DNA from: Phoronis australis
Lineage: Eukaryota; Phoronida; Phoronidae
Length of the DNA stretch: 64,000 nucleotides
Direction: 5' to 3'
Assembly: GCA_002633005.1 (NCBI GenBank)
Contig: NMRA01000277.1
Location: 308,431-372,430 of the forward strand
How positions within the stretch are numbered: position 1 is the first letter of the stretch; each line of letters starts with the position of its first letter. Below the pieces are notes generated by a model that saw nothing but the letters and a program-made list of their open reading frames with translations, had not been told where the DNA came from and ran no database searches. A program made the position numbers and the translations under genes. Shown here in pieces: positions 56,291 to 64,000 of the stretch.

Positions 56291-57284
56291 TGTGTCGAAT
56301 GGTTGTGCTGTGCACGAATGTTTTTTTTTTGGTGAATTTGAACTCTCAACAGTCCTCGTGAATACTTGACAGTGTCGGATTTACATATAGGGTCTGGCAA
56401 AGGACATTTTCTCCCGAACTGCTACAACGAGAGAGGGTGCCGTCTGAAATGGGACACCTTAAGATGAAAGGCTAAACATCAATAAGCTTGGAAAAAAGAG
56501 TGATAGTTTATTCCACCGTCGTGTGGTCCCAAAACAATGCAGCTAGTGACCTCCTTAAACATGAAGTCCGGTTGCACGATTTCACAAAAAAACAGAAAAA
56601 TAGAGATAATCGATTCCAACATCGGTCCCTCTCTCCGAGATTGTCCCCTTAAGAATGTGTCTATAAAAACACAAAAAGGTGCCACCTGAATGTCATCAAT
56701 GGGCCTCCTTCAAGGGCGGGGTCCGTAAATATGAAAATATCTGTATTTTCAAATATCAGGATATATGTTACTGTATTTTTCAGGTCACCAATTTTCCTCA
56801 AGTGATACTATACAGTTTCGAGAAAAAAAATAAAGCGAAAGTTGCCTCCGTTATCCCGGCCTTGCTTAGAGGGCCGGCCTCTGGAGTATATTAGTTTTGC
56901 ATTCACAAAAATGACATTGAAATTAAACATACAGTAAATTAGTACGCCTCCGCAAAAGCTTCGCTTTACAAATTTTCTCATTTTTGCCAAATATATCTGT
57001 GCGTTTAGCCGACCTGTGCTGCGGAGACCCTAATGACAATGTCCTGGCCAGGTCCTCCTAGAAAAGGCCAATGACCATGCACTGATGCAGACGCCGCGGG
57101 GAGTTGTTAAATGTTCTATTGATTTTTTTCTCTTATCCGTATTTCGCAGTCTTTCTCTTCTCGGCTGTCCCCGTCGCCACGCCTACAGTATGTCGGTTGC
57201 CACGGCTTGACCCTGACGCCTGAAAAAAATTTTGGGGGTGGCGTGCCCCGCCCCCCCCCCCACCCGCTTCCTACGGCGCTGCTG
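56291..57284 (+). repeat. ~0.95-kb dispersed repeat, copy right of the tRNA array
   Basis: Direct copy of 47838-48793. From CAGTGTCGGATTTAC (56370) to the end CTTCCTACGGCGCTGCTG it has the look of a hAT-type non-autonomous element. Similarity to the other copy starts about 80 bp further left, so the two copies may descend from a segmental duplication. Confidence 0.75.
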
Positions 57285-58240
57285 TCTGAGACAAGAAATC
57301 ACACCCGCTAACTTGGTTAAGGAATAATTCGAGGCCGATTCCATGGTTGATATAGTTGGTCTAAATCACAAGTGTGTTTTTTAACGGAAGGTGCATCAAT
57401 TATAACCGTTGTGATGCCCAGGCTTTGAAAGGATTCCGTGGCATGTTCGCGGCTTGTCTTCATATGTTGTACAAGTTCCCTGGCGATACCTCTTAAATAC
57501 AGAAAACTTGAATGTCGAGCGGCTATAAACACGTCTGCCGTCAAACAAACCAATTTACTGAGATTGATGAAACTGGTCTTACAATGTAATTATCCGGCGT
57601 TCGTCAAAATAGATATGACTTTATGATGTGGAGTACGCAATGAGACTCATGGGTAGTTGAGCTTCAGTTGTTATGGCGCACGCTCAGGTTCCGACTCAGC
57701 TGTCACGGCGTGTCAGCTTAACTCGATGCGCTAGACATCGGTCAGTAATTACTACCAGATAAGACCAAAAACCCGTCTCATCTGAGTAAGTGGTGCAAGA
57801 CCAATATCGATCAGGACCTAATAAAACTGGTGTCAGTGCCCTGTGTGTAGGGCACTGAGTTTGGCAGGTAGACCTAGTGGGTATTGTACCAGGCAGTGTG
57901 ACTTGAATATAAATAACGTCAGTGTGAGTATACTCAAATTCCACAGAATTTCACTTTTAAGTGATTCAAAAATCACTGAAATTCTGCATGTTTTTTTTTT
58001 CTCACGATTAAGTACATTTGAAGACGCTGGCCTCCTTTTGCAGAGCAACTTGGGACTTGCAAGCCATTGACCGGTTACTTCTGCCCTCTGTTGGATTTTT
58101 TTCCATAACAACAAACCAGCGCCATCTATCCTGTGCATTTTTATGTCAATCGATCACAGCTTCGTTCGTCAGGTTGGAAGTCAAAATTGATGCGAATGGT
58201 AAAGCGATAATGACAATCCATGAAACTTTAAACGTACGAC
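57285..58240. other. upstream region of ATAT1
   Basis: Non-coding flank or 5' UTR. Two hairpins: CAGTGCCCTGTGTGTAGGGCACTG at about 57835-57860, and CAGAATTTCAC...GTGATTTTTGAATCACT-type pairing at about 57941-57985. No convincing TATA box. Confidence 0.45.
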
Positions 58241-58344
58241 ATGGAGTTTCCATTCAGTATTAACGTTCTGTTTCACCGTGAAGTCACCATACTGGACAAT
58301 CGGTTGATGCTTTTTGCCCAAAAATGTCGACACGGTCAAAGCAG
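58241..58344 (+). CDS. ATAT1: alpha-tubulin N-acetyltransferase, exon 1 (partial gene)
   Basis: ATAT1/MEC-17 acetylates Lys40 of alpha-tubulin inside microtubules, using acetyl-CoA. Exon 1 begins with MEFPFSINVLF, the typical N-terminus, then VTILDNRL. It ends in phase 2 at GTACGT. With exons 59736-59888 and 60499-60670 it gives the first 143 residues of the acetyltransferase domain in frame. The invariant Gln is at residue 57 (SAKAQ) and the conserved Cys at 118 ([11 protein letters not shown]). The acetyl-CoA-binding RQRLGYGKK motif lies at 128-136. The linker between exon 1 and the core is shorter than in vertebrates. The remaining exons, including the Asp of the AIDRPS-type motif and the variable tail, are not found before 64000. 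Confidence 0.88.
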
Positions 58345-59735
58345 GTACGTTGTCCCAGTTGACACTAATTGGGTCTGAAAACAGCAGCCGCATGCCTTTT
58401 GTGTCTATCATTAGTTGCTGTTGAAGGCCGTGGGTTTGAACTAGTTGCCTGTTGACCAGTTCCACCCACGTGTGCTCCAGTTTGGCTTCGTTGGTATTAG
58501 CAAGTGACCGTTCACTGCTCCAGGGCTGGGAATGTAACCGACTGACTTTTCGGCAAATCATGCCTGACATAGATTAAAACACCAAAATAAAGTATAAAGT
58601 ATAAGCATAAAGGACATCTTACGACTAGGTGGAAGTAAGTCTTCTGGAAAATGCCGGGTTACCAAACCAATAGTTGCGGGTCGGCAGTGGCCGCGAACCT
58701 CATTAGTCATCCTGAGCAATTGCAACCCAAAGGCGAAATTAGAGCTAGCTGTGGCACCGCGCCGCAACACAGTATGCACCCGGCATTCGCCAGATGATAG
58801 ATGGCCCCAGATGGTAGTGAACAACACTGCTCGCGGTTAGGCACTATGACAGTGAGTGATTTTTACCCAACTCTCTCCACCGACTGGTATGGGGTCGTGG
58901 CAGGAGGTGGTGACATGTGCACGGAATTGAATTTTGAGCAGGTTTCTGTGGCAGAGGAAATTGTTACCGTTTAAATGGTAAAAATGTTTTCCTTTGTGCA
59001 ATTAATTTACCCTATATCATGCCATTGTTGCGTAATTCGATGAAATGTTTCGGACGTATGGCGGCCCTGTGGGATGGCCACCATCTCTACTGGGGCCAGT
59101 TGAGATGATTGCTGTCTGCTTATTGCCTAGTTGATGCACCATCGCTGCACTCTCACAGGCGAAGTATAGGCAATACATGACTACAGTTCTTTTTGTGTTG
59201 ATCGTATGATATTCAGGAGTTGACTTTTGACACCAAAAGTTTGTCTATGTGGGATGTGTCAAATGAGAGTTTTTGAACAGCTAGTTTAGGCTTCATGTGA
59301 TTGCACAGAATATTATGACGGTCACCACCTTTCCATAACCTACTACTTTTATAAGAATAGACAGCAGACGTTAAAATTGGGCATTTCTGACCCACAAAGT
59401 TGAGTCTGTAATACGAAAAATGAAAGTTATGGAAAATTCAAAGGGGGTCCTGTAATTAGAGGGAATTGACCTTTCATAAGAAACCAAAGATATTAATTAT
59501 CGCACTTATAACTTAAATTGTCTCTGGGTTGAACAGCCAGGTGGCGATAAAAGTCACCATTTTCACACGTTCAAGTACCCACTGTGTCCTGAAAGTCTCT
59601 CATGAAATGTGGACAATCATTTTTCTTTTTCGAAGTTCTCAATGGTGACTCCTTGAAAGGCACCACATTACTAACCTGTATCTGACCTGCAACCAGGCAG
59701 AACAAGATTCATTATTAAGTCTGGTTTGTTTTCAG
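58345..59735 (+). other. ATAT1 intron 1
   Basis: GTACGT..TTTCAG, phase 2, 1.39 kb. Minus-strand open frames across 58181-58827 are antisense readings without family features. Confidence 0.6.
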
Positions 59736-59888
59736 CTCTGAAGCATACAAACAGGTATGCACTGTGATTGACAAGTTGGGGGAGGGGTCTGCAAAGGCCC
59801 AGGGTCTCCCTGCCGTGATTACTACGGCCAGGAAGCTGGAGTTCTCGGATCACAGGCTGTACATTGTCAAAGATGCAGATTGCAATGA
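59736..59888 (+). CDS. ATAT1: alpha-tubulin N-acetyltransferase, exon 2
   Basis: 153-nt exon, acceptor gttttcag, donor GTAAGT. It encodes SEAYKQVCTVIDKLGEGSAK, AQGLPAVITTARKL and HRLYIVKDADCN, which match the family's helix with catalytic-site Gln and the first beta strands. It ends in phase 2. Confidence 0.93.
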
Positions 59889-60498
59889 GTAAGTTAATAG
59901 TCATCTGATCACCAGTCTATTGGGTTTTCTCGAGCATTTGTCTTATAAGGATTTTTTCAAGTCAGAGAATTAGGAGAAGTGTTGAGTATAGGCAACAGGG
60001 GGCACTTCGTTTAGAAATAGAGCTCTGGTAAGGCGCGCAGGTTTATACAGTACAAGAGTCAAAAGTATTCAGACAAAATTACGTGGAATATCCCGTCATG
60101 ATCATGATGACCTGGGTTAAGCTGAACTCATCATCAGAGTAGTGTTCTCTCAAGACTGAGAATGAAGTAAAAGGTAATTAATGTAGAAAAGTTAGTAAGG
60201 CGGTTATAAGCCTTTCTTCAATTAGAATTTTAACACCATAATTGTTTTAACCATTACTTTTTACTGTCATTAGCTATCATGATGAGGAAATGGTATTTTG
60301 TCTGATTACTAATTGTCTTAAACTGTACACGAAAACTATGACTATATTAGGAGAAACGTCTATTTGTGCATGCACGTGTGCGTGTGTCTGTCTGTCTGTC
60401 TGTGTTTCCGTGTGTGTATGGCCATTTAACAAAATTAACAGCATGTTATGCAGTTGCAAGGTGTCATTGACATTGTTGATCTCGTTGCGTTATTTCAG
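59889..60498 (+). other. ATAT1 intron 2, with microsatellite
   Basis: 610 bp; contains a TGTG/TGTC-rich microsatellite at about 60362-60420. Confidence 0.65.
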
Positions 60499-60670
60499 TG
60501 GCAAGGGTGCAGTCGTTGGAATTATTAAAGTGGGACCAAAACGGTTGTTTGTTTACGATCGTCAAGGCAACCAACATGAAGTGGATGCACACTGTGTCCT
60601 AGACTTCTATGTGCACGAGTCACGACAGAGGTTGGGTTATGGGAAGAAGCTGTTTGAGTCAATGTTACAG
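60499..60670 (+). CDS. ATAT1: alpha-tubulin N-acetyltransferase, exon 3
   Basis: 172-nt exon, acceptor tatttcag, donor GTAGGT, ending in phase 0. It encodes [36 protein letters not shown] and [16 protein letters not shown], the central strands, the conserved Cys and the acetyl-CoA loop. Very clear match. Confidence 0.95.
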
Positions 60671-63600
60671 GTAGGTGTGGCTGCTGTGGGGGGGTGTGGC
60701 TACAGTGAGGGGGTGTGGCTTCAGTTATAGGAATGTGGCTGAAATGAGGAAACTCTTAACAGCTTGGAGCCACACAATCACAAAAGGCCCTGCTGGAAAA
60801 TATTACACACAGCTGTCATTCTCCAATATCAAGTTTCTGAGCCCAGTTTTCGATTACTAACCCATTCTCGTCGACTGATCTTCATTCAGAATCAGATGTC
60901 AGTTTCTAATATGTCTAACTAGGGCCTTAAGAGCAGAATTGTCCACATTTGGCTTCCTTTGGAACACCATGTACCAGAAAGGGGTGAACAGGTTACATGA
61001 CACTTTCAGATACGAAACATGCTATGTGGACCGTTCTTAAAGCGCTGTTAGGAAAGCTGCTGTTGTGCTTTAAGTGACGAGGATTTTTACTATAAAATTG
61101 GAAAAATAGGCCCATGGGTGGATATTTGAAATTAATGACCTTTCAAAAACGTCAAGTGAAACCGAATGTACGACTAAGCGCATGTTCCAGAAATCAGGGG
61201 GCGTATTTTGGGGAACTGTGTCAGTTATCTTTGATGCAGCTTTACAGCAAATAATTCTCACTTTTTATTGACTCAAGACTTTTCAAAGTACATAAAACTG
61301 TTAGTTACCAGCAGTCAACCAATATATTTTGAAATGATAATCATGAGTGAAATCAGGTTTACAGACCATATTGTCTTGCCAAAATGAACAAAATTTTATT
61401 ATTATCATAATTCACATCAGATACAATAAATTCTCACCAGCTTCATTCACAATTCTGCCGACATATGAAATCTTACTTTTAATCATTTTTTGCAAAGTTA
61501 CGTAGACATGCTTTATCAACAGTTTGAAAAATTGTTGTCATTCATAGCAATATTAAAAGCCATTTAAAAGTGAAAAAGGGCAATTTTGGTGATTAATTTT
61601 GACCAATTTTGTTGATATTCTTCACTACGAGGTAGTAAACAAAAGAAAAGGACTAATTTGCAAAATGTTGGCTTGGGGAATTTTTTTTTCCCAATTTCAG
61701 TTTGGTTTAATTTTATTTGTTTATTCTAACTGCACCTGGCATGTTTTCAGCTGATTTTGAAGTAAACAACATGCTTTTATGTCCTGCAAGAACTTGTGTT
61801 GTTTCTCCTCCGTTAATTGTTGATCTACGTAGTAAGTCCCATGCTCATTGAAAATTTGCATCTTTTGGTTGTCATTGGCAACTAATTTTGTTGGGTCAAG
61901 ATGAAGGATAATCATAGTGTTCACATTTACCGCACCCTGATTGGCTGGAATTGCTAAGTTGATTAACATTTCGAACATTTCGGAACTGTGCATTGGATGA
62001 TCATTTAAATCTCATTTTGCAAAAAAAAATAAACAATGACCTCACAAGCCTATGAAAAGATCCTGATGCGATTCGATTCGTCCTTCCCCTGGTTTCAGTG
62101 AATGTGATTACAGTGTGAGAGCATAATACTATGATGTACACATATTGAGTCTGCATGTTGATTGCATTCAGACTTGACATGCATACATAATTGGGTGATA
62201 CATGTGTATGGTTTTATATTTCTCATCCTTGCTACATTAACTTTATTGATCTCTTCATTCCCAGAAGTTATCCATTACACAATAATACTTTTGCAGTTTC
62301 CCTTCAACTGAAAGAATCCATGGAGTTATTGATTTTCAAGTTTTCCATTTGATTCGGTGTGATTGTTTAAATAAATTACAAATTGAAAAGCGTTGTATGC
62401 ATTGACTACAAAGTAATGACAGTTGTCTTTGATACAGAACTATTGATTCTGTTCCAGTGTCAAAGCAAATTAATATTTTTAACTTTTTGACTCCATTTGC
62501 TATATGCTGCTATATGGATGCAGTGGACACTTGTTATGTTTGATTGGCATCAGTTAATTTCCTTACTTTGTTGTTGACGATGTGACCTATTTTGTAGAAG
62601 TTAATTGGTGATTAGTTCAAAACTAACAGTAATTTCACTATTTGTTTAGCCTACTGTATGTCTAACTTTGGTTACATTCCTCAGTTGAGATAGCAATCAT
62701 TTCTATGTACATGTATAGGCAGGTTTAAGTAAAAAAGTTCATTTGGGATTGTTATACTAAATAATTATTAGGATTCATGCATGTCAATTTGTTAAGTTTT
62801 CATACATTCGTTGGTTGGGAGATTAAAGAATACGCTAAAATGTTGTCAATTTCAGACAAAAATTTACTTTCAAAATAGACATATTTTCACTTTCGAGGAT
62901 TTCTTACCCTGTGTTTGCACTTAATTTCTCAAAGCATGGTACATGATGGTACATGATGGTACATGTACAGTAACAATGGCCATTCCAAGTACCCAGCACA
63001 CCCACTTACTACTTACATGTATATGTAGGGCATGAAATTCCTAATTAACGAATTGCAAATCTATGTTTGACAGATGACCTGCAATTAGCTTCCCTACACA
63101 ATTAGCTGATGGTGGTTAGATTAGAGTTGCCTAACAAATCAAGATGTCTGTATTCACATTTTCATTTGTCTAATAGATTGTGTAATCAAATGGGTCCTAA
63201 TAGTGTCTACAGCTCATAAGCCCCTTTCACACCATGTCAGTTGTCATGATGCAACTTGATCCTGACCACTGGATCAGCATGAGTCACTTACATGAAGACT
63301 GTCTGTGTGTGCTTGCATAAACAACAGCGAATATGCAAACCATGTGAATTGCCAGCTGATCACCCCAATATATGCTATTGCCCAAGAGCATTAAGATGAT
63401 CCTTTCCACCCTGCCAAAGTTGTGTTTAGATGTGTAATTGAAACTGGAGCAACTGATCCAGTGTAACTTAAAAAAAAAATACAAATAATTGCAGGCGGTC
63501 TGGTACACGTTGTACCAAATGTGCGCAGGCCGTGCATGTGGGCCATTGCACTGATCACCGGGAAATATTTGCTATGTTATTAATATAAATGTAACTTGCT

Positions 63601-64000
63601 CTTCCTATCAAACTGATGTCTAAAACTTGCCGCCGCGGTGTCACATGCTCCGCGTCAGTCGTGTTTACACGCACACTTTTACTTGATTAGCTGTTCCATG
63701 TTAGCCGCACTGTGTCAGCTGTCTCTGGTGTAAATGTGGCTGTAGTACCTTAAAAGTAACCAGATTGTGTCATGGCCATTTTGTGTTATGGTGTACATGT
63801 ATATAGGTCTTCGGGCCTATAAATATTAGGAATGTGACAATATGCATTTTTAGCAGGGATTCCACTATTTTAGATTCAATTCCTGTTTCTAACATTACAT
63901 ATTCATTTTTTAAGCAGTAAGTAGTTACCAATTTTAACAACATTGTTAAATATTGATAAGATTCAAACTAAACTGTATATTTATTCACACATCTCAAAAT
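60671..64000 (+). other. ATAT1 intron 3, running off the window
   Basis: At least 3.3 kb. It starts with two tandem copies of a GGGGGTGTGGCT(A/T)CAGT phrase (60685-60730). It holds a 10-bp tandem TGGTACATGA repeat at about 62938-62965 and ACATGTA palindromes. No AIDRPS-type exon was found. A minus-strand 90-codon frame (61721-61993) is listed separately. Confidence 0.6.
61721..61993 (-). CDS. small unrecognised open frame inside ATAT1 intron 3
   Basis: 90 codons from an ATG at 61991-61993 to a TAA. The second half (DNQKMQIFNEHGTYYVDQQL, TEEKQHKFLQDIKACCLLQN) is hydrophilic and protein-like, with helix-forming composition. No family, signal peptide or splice signal was recognised. It could be a chance frame, a retropseudogene piece or a small intronic gene. 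Confidence 0.22.
   Translation of the reverse strand: MHSSEMFEMLINLAIPANQGAVNVNTMIILHLDPTKLVANDNQKMQIFNEHGTYYVDQQLTEEKQHKFLQDIKACCLLQNQLKTCQVQLE

Noticed and set aside
58181-58570. 129-codon minus-strand frame
   Set aside because: Antisense of ATAT1 exon 1 and intron 1; the plus-strand gene explains the coding signal.

Overview
The window is animal (metazoan) nuclear DNA: small coding exons with GT..AG junctions, long introns, many short inverted-repeat transposons, tRNA-derived repeats and frequent ACATGTACATGTA palindromes. Together with the gene families present, this suggests a marine invertebrate, plausibly an amphioxus or another invertebrate deuterostome. The species is inference. A single N (3057) and an NN inside a poly-C tract (26856-26857) mark assembly joins. 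Layout: a UDP-glucuronosyltransferase first exon lies on the minus strand (1516-1808), so that gene runs off the left edge. A decayed THAP zinc-finger piece sits between two identical 123-bp repeats (2575-3180). A long fold-back element with a broken transposon-type ORF covers 4980-8577. A complete five-exon EF-hand protein gene (+) runs from 9324 to 15036. From about 15 to 37.8 kb I see no gene, only MITEs, tandem repeats and SINE-like fragments. A complete four-exon gene (+) for a secreted one-VWC-domain protein with a basic, FAP(I/L)-repeat tail runs from 37966 to 41601, behind an NRF1-like site and a TATA box. The stretch 41.6-47.5 kb is again gene-poor. From 47.8 to 57.3 kb lies a block not explained by protein genes: five tandem tRNA-Gly units bracketed by two direct copies of a roughly 0.95-kb repeat. 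The fifth, decayed unit has been invaded by a MITE and by a 1655-bp TTAA-flanked DNA transposon carrying a P2X7-C-tail-like ORF and an opposing THAP ORF. The right edge (58241 onward) holds the first three coding exons of alpha-tubulin N-acetyltransferase (ATAT1/MEC-17); the rest lies beyond 64000. The genes look functionally unrelated (detoxification, calcium binding, extracellular matrix or signalling, microtubule acetylation). The main interest is the transposon and tRNA array and the unfamiliar VWC/FAP-repeat protein.
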